Source: Candidatus Poribacteria bacterium | GTDB lineage: Bacteria > Poribacteria > WGA-4E > WGA-3G | Length of the DNA stretch: 64,000 bases | Direction: 5' to 3' | Assembly: GCA_958295815.1 (NCBI GenBank) | Contig: OY282374.1 | Span: 1,570,856-1,634,855, forward strand | In this document: piece after piece, positions 50,687-60,659 of the stretch | Position numbering within the stretch: the first letter of the stretch is position 1 | Layout: each line of letters starts with the position of its first letter | Notes under the pieces: generated by a model | Database searches by the model: none | What the model was told of the DNA's origin: nothing | Seen by the model: only the letters and a program-made list of their open reading frames with translations | Program-made: the position numbers and the translations under genes

Positions 50687-52120
50687 ATGGCGCAATCTCC
50701 TAACATTCTTTTCTTACTCACCGATCAGCAACGCTTTGATTCACTTGGTTGCAACGGTGCACCTGTTTGCAGCACACCTGCCATTGATGAAGTCGCTTCA
50801 ACGGGTATGCGGTTCACGAACGCCTATACCCCGATTGCCCTTTGTTCACCCGCACGCGGCTCACTGCTCACCGGACTTTATCCCCACAATCATGGGCAGC
50901 TTTCAAACATGGGGAATTTCAACGGTGTTTTCGCAAACCAGATCCTCGACAAACCCGCATATCCGAAACTCCTACGGGAGGCAGGCTATCAGGTAAGTTG
51001 TGTCGGTAAGTGGCATCTCGCCAAGGAAGGAGATACGGAGTTCTGGGGCTACGACAAGTGGCTCCCCTATCGCGAGTGGCATCAGTGGCTCCGTGACGAC
51101 GGTATTGACTTCCGAATTGATAGGGATGCTGTCCAACCCTTTGAGTGGGGTGAGGCACCTTTTTATGGAAGGCACCCGCTTCCTGCCGATCGGACGATGG
51201 AGGCGTGGACTGCGGATAAAACGATTGAATTAATCGACGGTTATGCAGATTCAGAGCAGCCGTTTATGATTGCATCGAATTTCTTCGGACCGCATTTCCC
51301 TTATGCTGTGCCAGCACCCTACGATACGATGTACGATCCAGACGATGTCGAACGATGGGGCAACTTTGATGAGCAGTTCATCAACAAACCTCTTATCCAG
51401 CAGAAGGAGATGCTACGGTGGAACGCCAGCCACCTGACATGGCCCGATTGGCAGAAAGTCATCGCTGCCTATTGGGGATTCTGCACTTTCATTGACGATC
51501 AAGTCCGACGAATTTTCGACTGTCTTGAAGCAAAGGGTTTGGCAGAAAATACCGTCATTGTCTTTTCAACTGATCACGGTGATATGCTCGGCAGCCATCG
51601 CCTTTTCAACAAAGGTTTCCACATGTACGAGGAGACGCACCACATACCGCTTGTCATCCGTTGGCCCGGTGCTACCTCGCCCGGAACGACGTGTAATGAA
51701 TTTGTGAATCTTGTTGATCTTATGCCAACCTTCTTGGAACTCGGCGGCGCAGCAATGCCTGATAATCTCGACGGTAGATCCATTGTGCCGCTGTTACAAG
51801 GTGAAACTGTGGATGATTGGCCCGATGATGTGTTTGCTGAATTTCACGGGTATGAGCCGACGCTTGCTTCTGTTAGGATGGTCCGGACGGATTCGTGGAA
51901 ATACGTCTACAACCCGTACAGCGAGGATGAACTCTACGATATGAAAAGCGATCCGCATGAACTTCATAACTTAGCGAATCACCTCGGTTACAAGCATGTC
52001 CTCCGCCGTATGAAAGCACGCATGGTTGATCGTCTACGTGAAACAAGAGACAATATCGTTATGGAAGGCGGGTGGCAGAGCAATTCGTTTGATTTGCTTG
52101 TCTCAGAACGCGAGCGATAA
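50687..52120 (+). CDS. Formylglycine-dependent sulfatase
   Basis: The 477-residue protein is a type I sulfatase: NILFLLTDQQRFDSLGC with metal-binding Asp13, the maturation site CSPARGSLLTG where Cys53 is converted to formylglycine (C-x-P-x-R), then SCVGKWHLAKEGD and VIVFSTDHGDMLGSHRLFNK with the second metal Asp/His pair and Lys. It cleaves sulfate esters. No signal peptide is visible, which is unusual for polysaccharide sulfatases and suggests a cytosolic step or small sulfated substrates. AGGA precedes the ATG. The maturation enzyme is not in the window. Confidence 0.92.
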   Translation: MAQSPNILFLLTDQQRFDSLGCNGAPVCSTPAIDEVASTGMRFTNAYTPIALCSPARGSLLTGLYPHNHGQLSNMGNFNGVFANQILDKPAYPKLLREAGYQVSCVGKWHLAKEGDTEFWGYDKWLPYREWHQWLRDDGIDFRIDRDAVQPFEWGEAPFYGRHPLPADRTMEAWTADKTIELIDGYADSEQPFMIASNFFGPHFPYAVPAPYDTMYDPDDVERWGNFDEQFINKPLIQQKEMLRWNASHLTWPDWQKVIAAYWGFCTFIDDQVRRIFDCLEAKGLAENTVIVFSTDHGDMLGSHRLFNKGFHMYEETHHIPLVIRWPGATSPGTTCNEFVNLVDLMPTFLELGGAAMPDNLDGRSIVPLLQGETVDDWPDDVFAEFHGYEPTLASVRMVRTDSWKYVYNPYSEDELYDMKSDPHELHNLANHLGYKHVLRRMKARMVDRLRETRDNIVMEGGWQSNSFDLLVSERER

Positions 52121-52243
52121 TCCTTCCACAACGTTGTTATATCCACAACCACAGATCAATTTGACTTGAAACCTCAGAGTTGAAAAAAATGTGGAAATGT
52201 GATAGTATCTTTGCCAAAGTCCTATCATACGAGGAGGGCGTTG

Positions 52244-54430
52244 ATGATTATCAAAGTTGATGAAAGCTACCATCATAAGCGGGACGAGACAGAACAGCAG
52301 CTCTTCAAAGTCGTTGAGCAGAATACGCCAGATTCTGTCAAAGCACCCCTTTTTCCACAAGACAAATCTGAAGCATTCACATTCCATCTCGATAACGAAC
52401 TGATTGAGCGTTTGAACCTCTGGGAGTGGTTTCGTAACTACGCGAAGGAAGCGCAGGTTTCAACCGCTGGTATTCGTGGCCCGCAAAATATTTTATACCC
52501 GTGGGATACCCGATTTCCGATTAACCAGATCGGGATTATCTTGGCAACGCTCGGAAAAGGCCTTGTTGCCAATGAAACCGCAGATGGGAAACAGGTTGAA
52601 AAAATCGCAGGGTGCGAGGTCCGCTACAATTCACAGAAGTATGTCGAATTCATCGCCCGTATCCAAGCCGCACAAGGGATTCGTACATACGTGCCGAAAG
52701 GATTTGGAACGCTGCCCATCTGGATGGCATCCTTTCTGATTTTCATGCTTGATTTGGACGGAGGCGAACACGTCACATCAAGCCACTCCGTCAGCACTAA
52801 AAACGCCACTAAAGACCTCAATAATCAAGGAAGTCAATATCTGCCTGAAGAATCCATGAGGTTCGTTAATAAGATTGAAGAGATTCTCAAAACCGCTGAA
52901 ACAGATGGCTACCCTATTCAGTTCAGTGCAGTCACCGATAACTACATCGATTTTGAACGACTGGATGAACTCCATGACGGTGTGCATCTCTATGTCGGAT
53001 ACCTCAAAAGCGGTGTCGCTGCAGATGCTAACCTCAACCTAATTCGTAAAGTGAAACCTACAATCGTTGTCGATTGTGTCGGTGGATGTATGTATCGTCC
53101 GATGCGTGCTATCTTCGAGCGGTTGGGCATTGCTAATTCTGTTCGTTGGCTTCATGTTGAAGCCGATCCGCTTTATCACAACATCGGGAAACTCAACCGT
53201 AATCCAAAAACCGGAGAAGCTGAATTTTACGACCTCGGCTGCGACTTTAGTATCCTTGATGTCGTCAAATCCACGGACTACGCCAGAAAACTCAAAGCGC
53301 AACCCATCGGAACGGTTATTGAAGCGACTGATCCAGATGGTGATCGGCTTGTCGTTTGTGAGATAGAGGACGCCTCGCGCGCAGAAATACTGGAAAATCT
53401 TGGCATCGATTTCCTCGACCTTGGTGATGACCGGCTACTGACGATTTACACTCCTAATCAAGCATTTCTCATGTTGATGGACTTCTACGCCAAGCAACTC
53501 AAAACTGCTGGACTCTGGGACGATCATCCGCGGTTCATGATTAAGACAACGCCTTCTGCATTGGCTTGGGACCAGTGGGGTGCTGCGAACGATGTCAATG
53601 TTATTAACGTCCCAGTCGGTTTCAAGGAAATTGCCGCAATTATGAAAAAGATTGAACGGCAGATCGCTGATGCACCGGATGCACCCATCGTCGTCCAAGA
53701 TGTCTATGGCGAGGTGATTTCACTCGGTGTCCAACCGCGTCTCATCTTCGCTGGTGAAGAGAGCGGCGGAATGATTACCGGTCCTGAAGAACTCATTCAG
53801 AGCCAAGGCGGCCGCACTGCCATTGCGATGCGTGAGAAATCAGCAGGCGAATCTATGGTCCTGGTCACGGCACTCGCTGCACACTGTAAACAGATGAATA
53901 TACAGCTTTCTGATTACCTCGCAACTGTTTTTACGGAAAGTCAGATCACCGCAACGTGTGATGTCAGAGAGGATATCACGTATTACAATGAGTCTGAACC
54001 GAATCCTGAGAAACTTCGAGCCGCGAAGTCGGAAGGTGAGGCAAAACGCGACAAAAACGATCTGTTTTTCCTCGGTATCGCAATCGCGCTTCGCGAAGGG
54101 AAAATAGGCATAGAACAAGCACGTACTATCCTTACAGATGCGCTTCCAACCCTCGATTTCACAACACTTGAGGATGTTCGGTTCGTTGGAGATGGGAGTT
54201 ACCTCAAGTTTCGTGATAAGTGCATTGAGGTCCGAAAATCCGGCACAGATGCGAAGACCAAAGCTTACGCCTCTGGTGGTGATAAGGAGGAGTGTCGGAA
54301 GTTCGCCAAAGCCTTCGGTGAGGCAAGTGGAGACTTAACCGAACTTTACGAGGAACAAATCGGTCAAAATTACTTAAGGGATGTTGAAAATAGAGCACGG
54401 CAGATTTATAACGCATTTCAGTCGGCTTAA
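52244..54430 (+). CDS. Alpha-D-phosphohexomutase superfamily protein
   Basis: The 728-residue product has the phosphohexomutase order: STAGIRGPQNILYPW, the phosphoserine loop HVTSSHSVSTKNATKDL (TSSH for TASHN), the metal loop EATDPDGDRLVV (D-x-D-x-D-R) and the sugar loop FAGEESGGMITGP. It is longer than phosphoglucomutase (about 545) because of an insert in the first half and an extended C-terminus. It should interconvert hexose 1- and 6-phosphates in the cytosol. AGGAGG precedes the ATG at 52244, preferred to an upstream frame start. Confidence 0.85.
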   Translation: MIIKVDESYHHKRDETEQQLFKVVEQNTPDSVKAPLFPQDKSEAFTFHLDNELIERLNLWEWFRNYAKEAQVSTAGIRGPQNILYPWDTRFPINQIGIILATLGKGLVANETADGKQVEKIAGCEVRYNSQKYVEFIARIQAAQGIRTYVPKGFGTLPIWMASFLIFMLDLDGGEHVTSSHSVSTKNATKDLNNQGSQYLPEESMRFVNKIEEILKTAETDGYPIQFSAVTDNYIDFERLDELHDGVHLYVGYLKSGVAADANLNLIRKVKPTIVVDCVGGCMYRPMRAIFERLGIANSVRWLHVEADPLYHNIGKLNRNPKTGEAEFYDLGCDFSILDVVKSTDYARKLKAQPIGTVIEATDPDGDRLVVCEIEDASRAEILENLGIDFLDLGDDRLLTIYTPNQAFLMLMDFYAKQLKTAGLWDDHPRFMIKTTPSALAWDQWGAANDVNVINVPVGFKEIAAIMKKIERQIADAPDAPIVVQDVYGEVISLGVQPRLIFAGEESGGMITGPEELIQSQGGRTAIAMREKSAGESMVLVTALAAHCKQMNIQLSDYLATVFTESQITATCDVREDITYYNESEPNPEKLRAAKSEGEAKRDKNDLFFLGIAIALREGKIGIEQARTILTDALPTLDFTTLEDVRFVGDGSYLKFRDKCIEVRKSGTDAKTKAYASGGDKEECRKFAKAFGEASGDLTELYEEQIGQNYLRDVENRARQIYNAFQSA

Positions 54431-54434
54431 AGTG

Positions 54435-54491
54435 GTCGGTACGCTCCGTCGTACGTTGACTTAAAAGTAGTAGGCACGCTCTGTCGTGCCG
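54435..54491. repeat. Two GTAGG-type hairpin repeats
   Basis: Two units resemble those at 17350-17462: GTCGGTACGCTCCGTCGTAC (54435-54454) and GTAGGCACGCTCTGTCGTGC (54470-54489), each followed by GTTGACTT or GTCGACTT-like sequence. The stems GTACG/CGTAC and GGCACG/CGTGCC differ by paired changes that keep the hairpin. They lie between the phosphohexomutase stop and the YCF48-like gene. Confidence 0.75.
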
Positions 54492-54516
54492 TCGACTTGT
54501 AAAGAGGAGAATTATC

Positions 54517-55635
54517 ATGGTTAGAACGATGATTACGCTTTTTGGAATATTGATCGGAGTCGCGTTCCTTTTTTCTTACGCGACGGTTTCCGATGCGGAT
54601 TGGACCGTTCTGCGCGAGGACGATATCCTCCGTGGTGATGGCATCGACGGCATGTTACACGATGTCTATTTCATGGATAACCAAAACGGTTTAGTTGTTG
54701 GAGATAACGGTTTAATGTTGGTGACAACCGATGGCGGTACAACGTGGGAGAAGATGGAAATAGATATGCGTCCACCAGGTGCTGGACAAAGACCGGGCGG
54801 ACGTCCGGGTGCTGGTGGTGGCCCGCCTGGAGAGGGTGGTGGTCCTCCAGCTGGTATGTTCGGTGGTGGTGGTGCCCCACCCCTCTATAATATCTACTTT
54901 ATAGATGAAAACTTAGGATATATTATCGGTGGTAGGGGGACTATCTTAAAAACCGAAGATGGTGGCAAAACATGGGCACGGAAAGTAGCAAGGAGCGATG
55001 CCCCAGCAACTGGTCGTAGAGGGCGAGGAGGCATTCGCGCTAATCTAATGGGTATCCAGATGATTAGTGATACAACCGGTTTCATCGCAGGATCCGAGAA
55101 TACTATTCTTAAAACAACAGATGGTGGTGAAACTTGGGTGGGCAGTTCGGAGCGCGCGCGCGTCGGCGAAACCCGAAATAATCTTGAAGGGCTCTGGTTT
55201 GTTTCACCTACAACAGGGTGGGTTATCGGTTCATTCGGGACACTTATGCATACGACTGATGGTGGTGAAACTTGGGAAAAACGTGATCCTGGCTTTGATA
55301 ATAATCTCTTCGGTATCTATTTCATTGACGAGAATACCGGTTGGATTTCTGGGCAGGAGGGCTTAATCCTACATACCACCGATGGTGGTGCAACTTGGAA
55401 CCAACAAGAAACTGAATCCTATGACGATCTCCACGATATTACCTTTGTTGATGCTATGGTCGGTTGGGCAGTCGGTGGTTTCAATTCCGTCTTGCACACC
55501 ACCGATGGCGGAAAAACGTGGACAATATCGAATATACCCGGAGCCGCAAATCTCAAGGGTGTTCATGCAACCGATCAGAACAACTGTTGGACAGTTAACG
55601 ATTGGGGTGTAATCGCAGGATACAAGGCACAATAA
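54517..55635 (+). CDS. Secreted YCF48-like/BNR beta-propeller protein
   Basis: The 372-residue protein has a signal peptide ([20 protein letters not shown]) and six or more TTDGGxTW repeats ([73 protein letters not shown]) alternating with FID-x-N-x-G-W/Y strands, as in YCF48 (HCF136)-like propellers. A glycine/proline-rich insert (residues about 85-125) splits the first two blades. No C-terminal TTTWG tail is present. In phototrophs the family helps photosystem assembly; outside them the role is unknown. AGGAG precedes the ATG. Confidence 0.88.
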   Translation: MVRTMITLFGILIGVAFLFSYATVSDADWTVLREDDILRGDGIDGMLHDVYFMDNQNGLVVGDNGLMLVTTDGGTTWEKMEIDMRPPGAGQRPGGRPGAGGGPPGEGGGPPAGMFGGGGAPPLYNIYFIDENLGYIIGGRGTILKTEDGGKTWARKVARSDAPATGRRGRGGIRANLMGIQMISDTTGFIAGSENTILKTTDGGETWVGSSERARVGETRNNLEGLWFVSPTTGWVIGSFGTLMHTTDGGETWEKRDPGFDNNLFGIYFIDENTGWISGQEGLILHTTDGGATWNQQETESYDDLHDITFVDAMVGWAVGGFNSVLHTTDGGKTWTISNIPGAANLKGVHATDQNNCWTVNDWGVIAGYKAQ

Positions 55636-55769
55636 TTAATGGCTATCCGCTGTCAGCCGTTGGCTTGCCTATGTCTAACGATGTGGGAGGGATTTGTAAC
55701 CCCGATTGCCGACTGCTGATAGCATGCCTACAAGAAAATAACGCAATCTCTGGAGACACAGGAACAGCA

Positions 55770-56981
55770 ATGTCAGAACTGAAAAGCCATAAAGTCACGA
55801 TGCTCGGCACTGGACTCATCGGAATGTTCTACACGATGACGCTCCACAATCAACGCGGGGCAGACCGCGTCCACAGTGTCTACTCTCGCCGCGAAGAGCG
55901 TGCAACCACATTCGCCGAAGAGTGGAACATCCCTCACGCAACAACCGATTTAGCAGAAGCTATCAACCACCCGGAAACGGATACCGTTGTCATCGGGTTA
56001 CCCAACAACTTGCATCTCAAAACGGTCGAACTCGCTGCTGAAGCAGGCAAAGCCATTCTCTGTACGAAACCGCTTGGACGGACGGCTGAAGAAGCAAAAG
56101 CAATGCTGGACATCGTTGAAAACACAGGTGTGTTTGGTGGCTATCTTGAGGACCTTGTCTATCCCCCCAAAACCCTCAAAGCGTTAGAGTCTGTCCAAAA
56201 TGGCGCACTTGGTAAGATCTTGTGGGTGCGTTCCCGCGAAACACATCCGGGTCCCCACAGCGACTGGTTCTGGGATCTGGAGCAAGCGGGTGGTGGTGCC
56301 ATCGTCGATATGGGCTGCCACTGCATCGAGATTATCCGAAACTTCGTTGGAAAAAATAATAAACCGCTTGAGGTGATGTGCTGGGCAGACACGCTCGTTC
56401 ATCCGATTGATGCAGAGGATCACGGCATCGCACTCATCCGATTTGAGAGTGGCGCAATGGGGCAGTTTGAGGTAGGATGGGCTTTCCGTGGTGGCATGGA
56501 TTTACGCGATGAAGTCTCTGGTAGTGAGGGGACTATCTGGCTTAACCACTGGCTCCGTACAGGCTATGAGATGTTCACGGCTGTCGGACAGGACGGCTAT
56601 GTCGCTGAGAAAGCCGAAAGCGATACCGGTTGGCTTTTCCCCGTTGGTGATGAAGTCGCAGAACTCGGCTATCGGGATATGTTCCTTGATATGTTCAACG
56701 CTATTGATGAGGAACGTGAACCGCTCGAAACCTTCTATGACGGTTATGTCGTGAACGCTATCATTGATGCCTGCTACAAATCCGCGAAATCTAAACAGTG
56801 GGAAACCGTGGAAATTCAGGATTGGCGAGGCACAACCGAAGCTGCCGATGCACAAGCGGGCGAGTCGGATGCCGATGAACGGTATGCCCATCTCAAAGAT
56901 GAGCGGATGCCTGATGGCAGAATGAAACGCATCTTCAGAGATCGTGAAACTGGACAGATTATTGAGCGAGTAGAAGATTAA
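55770..56981 (+). CDS. Gfo/Idh/MocA family oxidoreductase
   Basis: The 403-residue product has a clean NAD(P) motif GTGLIG (residues 13-18), [17 protein letters not shown] with the conserved [22 protein letters not shown] with the catalytic-site DxxxH pattern, and a C-terminal sheet domain ending in an acidic tail (residues about 365-403). These act on sugars, cyclitols or their derivatives. The ATG at 55770 has AGGAAC upstream; the frame extends upstream to 55602 into the YCF48-like gene without homology. Confidence 0.88.
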   Translation: MSELKSHKVTMLGTGLIGMFYTMTLHNQRGADRVHSVYSRREERATTFAEEWNIPHATTDLAEAINHPETDTVVIGLPNNLHLKTVELAAEAGKAILCTKPLGRTAEEAKAMLDIVENTGVFGGYLEDLVYPPKTLKALESVQNGALGKILWVRSRETHPGPHSDWFWDLEQAGGGAIVDMGCHCIEIIRNFVGKNNKPLEVMCWADTLVHPIDAEDHGIALIRFESGAMGQFEVGWAFRGGMDLRDEVSGSEGTIWLNHWLRTGYEMFTAVGQDGYVAEKAESDTGWLFPVGDEVAELGYRDMFLDMFNAIDEEREPLETFYDGYVVNAIIDACYKSAKSKQWETVEIQDWRGTTEAADAQAGESDADERYAHLKDERMPDGRMKRIFRDRETGQIIERVED

Positions 56982-57098
56982 GTGTGGGTGGTGTATAATC
57001 GCGATGTGACGGACGGATGACTCTCGGTTTGCAGTCGGCAATCGATGATTGCTTTATTATTACTCAACCGCAATTGATTGATAAAGGAGGCGTTCCAA

Positions 57099-57857
57099 AT
57101 GAGTCGAATTCTGACAATTATCGCGCTCTTACTCTATTTTGGAGTAAGTAGTTTCGCTGCGTTTGAAGAGGAGACAGTGCTGTTATACCTTTTTGATGAA
57201 GAGGTAGACGATGAGGCGACAGACCTATCCGAATTTGGGAATCATGGCGAAATCACCGATGCTGAGTGGACGAAGGAGGGAAAACTCGGTGGCGCGTTAG
57301 TCTTTGATGGCGCGAGCAGTCTTATCGAAGTACCACATCACGAAAGTCTCTTCCCTGGAGGCGATGAGTTGACCATCGAAGCATGGTTCAAACCTGCTTC
57401 CTTTCCCGGCGGGCATCCACCGATTGCGAGAAAAGGCTCTGTTCCTGAAAGCGGGTGGGGCTTCGATACACCCGGTGGGAAAATTCGAGGATTCGTCTAT
57501 ACCGCACCGGGTGACCCGGTTGTCGCACAAGGCGCAACACCGATGAAGATAGACACATGGCATCATCTCGCTATGGTCTACGATGGATCAGAGATTCGTA
57601 TCTATTTGGACGGTGAACTGGACGGTGAAGCCCCGCGAAAGGGCGACATCAACAATAATGATGCATCGGTCTGGATCGGCAAGAAAGCAATTGAAAGCGT
57701 CTGGCTTGACGGAACGCTTGATGAACTCCGTATTCTCAATATTGCAATTACAGAAGAACAGATTCAGGAGGATATGGAGGGTATAGTGTTTGCTGTTGAA
57801 GTCACCGGGAAACTTACGACAACATGGGGACGGATTAAAACTGAGTCACGCCGTTAG
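57099..57857 (+). CDS. Secreted LamG-domain protein with TTTWG C-terminal tail
   Basis: The 252-residue product has a signal peptide (ILTIIALLLYFGVSSFAAF) and one complete LamG-type domain: ETVLLYLFDEEVDDEATDLS, LGGALVFDGASSLIEVPHHE, DELTIEAWFKPASFPGG, DTWHHLAMVYDGSEIRIYLD and DGTLDELRILNIAITEEQIQ. It ends GKLTTTWGRIKTESRR, the shared tail. AAGGAGG precedes the ATG at 57099. A PhyH gene follows after 17 bases. It is likely exported and glycan-binding. Confidence 0.88.
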   Translation: MSRILTIIALLLYFGVSSFAAFEEETVLLYLFDEEVDDEATDLSEFGNHGEITDAEWTKEGKLGGALVFDGASSLIEVPHHESLFPGGDELTIEAWFKPASFPGGHPPIARKGSVPESGWGFDTPGGKIRGFVYTAPGDPVVAQGATPMKIDTWHHLAMVYDGSEIRIYLDGELDGEAPRKGDINNNDASVWIGKKAIESVWLDGTLDELRILNIAITEEQIQEDMEGIVFAVEVTGKLTTTWGRIKTESRR

Positions 57858-57874
57858 CAGCTGGAGGAGATATA

Positions 57875-58726
57875 ATGGACACAAGTTGGCTTGAATACTG
57901 TGCTACGGAAGAACAACTTAAAGCCTTCAACGACACAGGTTACCTCATTGTTGAGGACGCTATAAGTCCTGAGATGGTGGATGCATTAGAGAAAGTCGCA
58001 GATCGGCTTGATGCGGAAGAACGCGCCAAAACCGGATTGGCACCACACGAATTGTTATCAAAATTCCGTACTGTCATTGAAGATGATGTATTACTGGAAC
58101 TGCTTGATAACAAGAAGGTTTTCCCGCTACTCTGGGACATTCTGGGGTGGAACATCCAACTTTATATCTCGCATCTCATCATGTATCCACCAGAGCCTCC
58201 TGATAAGCAGCGAGTTCGCAAAGGCGCACACTGGCATCAAGACGGCGGCAGACCTGTACCGGAGATGGAACGTCCACACCCACGACTCTCATTGAAAGTC
58301 AGTTACTGGTTGAGCGACGTTACTGATCGTGATAACGGCGCAATGCGGATTGTGCCGTGTAGCCACAAACTCGACACCCGACCACCCAACAAGGACAATG
58401 ATCCTGATGGTGATCCTGATGGTGCAATAGATCTGCTTGTCAAACGCGGCACAGCCGTCCTCTTCGACCGACGGATGTGGCACTCACGCGGCTGGAACTT
58501 CTCCGATGCAACTCGGAAAGTCATCTTTATGGGGTATAGTTATCGTTGGCTCCGTGGCTTAGACTACAACCTCATGCCACCTGAAGTCCTTGAGAAATGC
58601 GACCCGATTCGGCGACAGCTGCTCGGTGATGGTGTAGACATTAAAGGCTGGTGGCAACCCACAGATGCAGACGTGCCTTTAAAAACATGGATCGCTGAAC
58701 ATCGAGGAGAGGAATATCTGCGGTAG
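57875..58726 (+). CDS. Phytanoyl-CoA dioxygenase family protein (PhyH)
   Basis: The 283-residue protein has the iron motif His121/Asp123 (AHWHQDGG) with distal His203 (DRRMWHSRGWNFSD) and a following arginine (ATRKVIFM) for 2-oxoglutarate. SYWLSDVTDRDNGAMRIVPC is the family core. It is the third PhyH gene in the window and differs clearly from the other two. GGAGGAG precedes the ATG. It lies downstream of a secreted LamG gene and converges with the sialidase gene. Confidence 0.9.
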   Translation: MDTSWLEYCATEEQLKAFNDTGYLIVEDAISPEMVDALEKVADRLDAEERAKTGLAPHELLSKFRTVIEDDVLLELLDNKKVFPLLWDILGWNIQLYISHLIMYPPEPPDKQRVRKGAHWHQDGGRPVPEMERPHPRLSLKVSYWLSDVTDRDNGAMRIVPCSHKLDTRPPNKDNDPDGDPDGAIDLLVKRGTAVLFDRRMWHSRGWNFSDATRKVIFMGYSYRWLRGLDYNLMPPEVLEKCDPIRRQLLGDGVDIKGWWQPTDADVPLKTWIAEHRGEEYLR

Positions 58727-58748
58727 GCAAGGGTGACTGCAAGCAGCA

Positions 58749-59831
58749 TCACGCCAAAGCATCTTCCCCATCTGTCAGCCAAGCCAAATCAAACTTCGCA
58801 AACGACAACGTCTCTGAAGTTCTGTTCTCTCCGCGTTCGTAGAGACAACATATATTCATATCTGAGTCAATACAGAGATCCGAATACGCCGCTGGTCCCG
58901 CGTGCAAGACTTTGCCACTGCTCCAACTTTGACACTCATCATAACTAATACGAATAGTCATCCGCTCGCGACTTGTGCTGGCAGGATTGGAAAACAAGAT
59001 ACGGTTCTTATCATGTTTGTTGGTATCCGTATACCGTAACAGACTCGCCTGACAAATCGGTTCAACGAGATCTTCCTCGTAACCAAATTCCGTGAATGTA
59101 TCGCCGCTATCGCTACTCCGCGCATAAGCACGCCGCTTCGGTGCGACATAGTTCCGACAGTTAAAATAGAGTCCACCGTCCACTGTCTCAACGACAACAG
59201 ATTCGTTCGTCCCTGGCTGCGCCTTACCACCGATTCGCCACGTCTCACCGCGGTCATCGCTAACAATCAGATGTGAGTAGCCGTATTCAGCATACTCCCG
59301 ACTGTTCCCAAGCACATGGTCACACGGAATCACAAGTCTGCCATTTGCGAGTTGAATCCCGTGACAAGGACCCGTCGCATACCACGTCCATGCCTCATTT
59401 TTCGTCGTGGATGTGATTTCTTTGGGTTCCGCCCAAGTTTCACCGTCGTCGCTGCTTGAGGTTACCCAGACGGTGCGCGGTGCTTCCCCCGCAACAATCT
59501 TCCCTTCCGCACCATCAGCGAGATTCTTGCAGAAAAGGAGCCAGATTGTACCTGAATCGCGGTCAACGACCGGGGCAGGGTTGCCGTCCGTGTCGGTTCC
59601 TGTGGAGACAGCGATTTGCATCGGTTGCCAACTCTCGCCGTTGTCAAAGCTCCGTTTCAGGACAATATCAATATTTCCAGAATCCCCGCCGCCTGTACGC
59701 CGACCCTCACAGAATGCTAACAGTGTTCCCTCGTTTGATCGGACAAGCGCGGGAATCCGAAATGTGTGGTACCCTTCCGTTCCCGACGTGAAAAGAGGAC
59801 TTTCTGTTTTGTGCATGCTTACAGTCTCCAT
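58749..59831 (-). CDS. Sialidase (exo-alpha-sialidase, GH33-like)
   Basis: The 360-residue protein has the FRIP motif (residues 24-27, HTFRIPALVRSNEGTLLAFC) with its arginine and several Asp boxes (SFDNGESW, SSDDGETW, SDDRGETW), the hallmarks of the six-bladed sialidase propeller. GVFxGNR-like elements are reduced. It releases terminal sialic acid-type sugars. No signal peptide is seen, so it may act inside the cell or be exported another way. Starts at 59831 or at ATG 59816, which has GGAG upstream, are possible. It is the last gene of the minus-strand group 63206-58749. Confidence 0.85.
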   Translation of the reverse strand: METVSMHKTESPLFTSGTEGYHTFRIPALVRSNEGTLLAFCEGRRTGGGDSGNIDIVLKRSFDNGESWQPMQIAVSTGTDTDGNPAPVVDRDSGTIWLLFCKNLADGAEGKIVAGEAPRTVWVTSSSDDGETWAEPKEITSTTKNEAWTWYATGPCHGIQLANGRLVIPCDHVLGNSREYAEYGYSHLIVSDDRGETWRIGGKAQPGTNESVVVETVDGGLYFNCRNYVAPKRRAYARSSDSGDTFTEFGYEEDLVEPICQASLLRYTDTNKHDKNRILFSNPASTSRERMTIRISYDECQSWSSGKVLHAGPAAYSDLCIDSDMNICCLYERGENRTSETLSFAKFDLAWLTDGEDALA

Positions 59832-59874
59832 TGTTAAGGACGGATGTTAACAACAACCGTCCCTACAGTGATTG

Positions 59875-60594
59875 CTACTTGGCGCGTTTAATCCTTGCCC
59901 ACGTTGTTGCGAGTTTGCCGATCGGTTGTACATCTGCCGGATCGTCCATTACGAATTCATCGGGATCCTTCTGATGGTCGGAGAGTCGCAACCCGTCAAC
60001 GACGGAATTCGTTGGGAATCTTGGATCCGGCGGAGAGGCGTTGTTAATCTCAAAGGTTTCTGCGAACACGGTAGGTCCCTTTTTAAAGTCAGCTTCACCT
60101 TCAAGTTTACCGTCTAAGTAGAGTTTCAAACCGTTGGGTCCCCATGTTCCTGCCATGTGGTGATGTTCACCCGTTTTCCATTTGAGGGCATCACTGTTGG
60201 CGTTGAACCATGATCCCGCGCTTTTAATCCGCATCTGTGCAATCCCACCGGTGTTAAACTGCAGAAATACCGCATCGGTGCCACGTTTGTAAGTCATGAA
60301 TGTGAATAACTCACCCTTGATGTCGCTGGTATCCATTCCCATCGTTACCCACAACTCAACGCTACCTTCGTCAAGGTTAACGAAACGGTCTTCCACGGGG
60401 AAATGAATAACATCACCAGCTGCTTCGCTAACAAAACCATTGCCATATTTACCGGGCTTGAAGCTCCCGCCATCAACGGTACCACCCTCTTTTTCAACTT
60501 CCGCTTTGCTCTCTAACGCAGAAAAGAAGGTCTCTTCTGCCATAGCAACAGAGACACAAAGCAACATGATCGACAAAAGACATAACGTTTTCAT
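59875..60594 (-). CDS. Secreted LamG-like protein with TTTWG-type C-terminal tail
   Basis: The 239-residue product has a signal peptide (KTLCLLSIMLLCVSVAMA) and a LamG/concanavalin-like domain: FKPGKYGNGFVSEAAGDVIH, GSVELWVTMGMD, GEHHHMAGTWGPNGLKLYLD and NSVVDGLRLSDHQKDPDEFV. It ends GKLATTWARIKRAK, the shared tail. AGGAGA precedes the ATG at 60594; a frame start at 60642 is less likely. It sits between the phosphatase-like gene and the sialidase gene on the same strand. Confidence 0.83.
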   Translation of the reverse strand: MKTLCLLSIMLLCVSVAMAEETFFSALESKAEVEKEGGTVDGGSFKPGKYGNGFVSEAAGDVIHFPVEDRFVNLDEGSVELWVTMGMDTSDIKGELFTFMTYKRGTDAVFLQFNTGGIAQMRIKSAGSWFNANSDALKWKTGEHHHMAGTWGPNGLKLYLDGKLEGEADFKKGPTVFAETFEINNASPPDPRFPTNSVVDGLRLSDHQKDPDEFVMDDPADVQPIGKLATTWARIKRAK

Positions 60595-60659
60595 AAGAGA
60601 TTCTCCTGTTAGGTTGAGGATTTTAATCAAATAATAACCCAAGTTGCTACCGAAAAAAG

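Noticed and set aside
55602..55769. N-terminal extension of the oxidoreductase
   Set aside because: It overlaps the YCF48-like gene, has no homology and lacks a ribosome site, whereas the ATG at 55770 begins the Rossmann fold.
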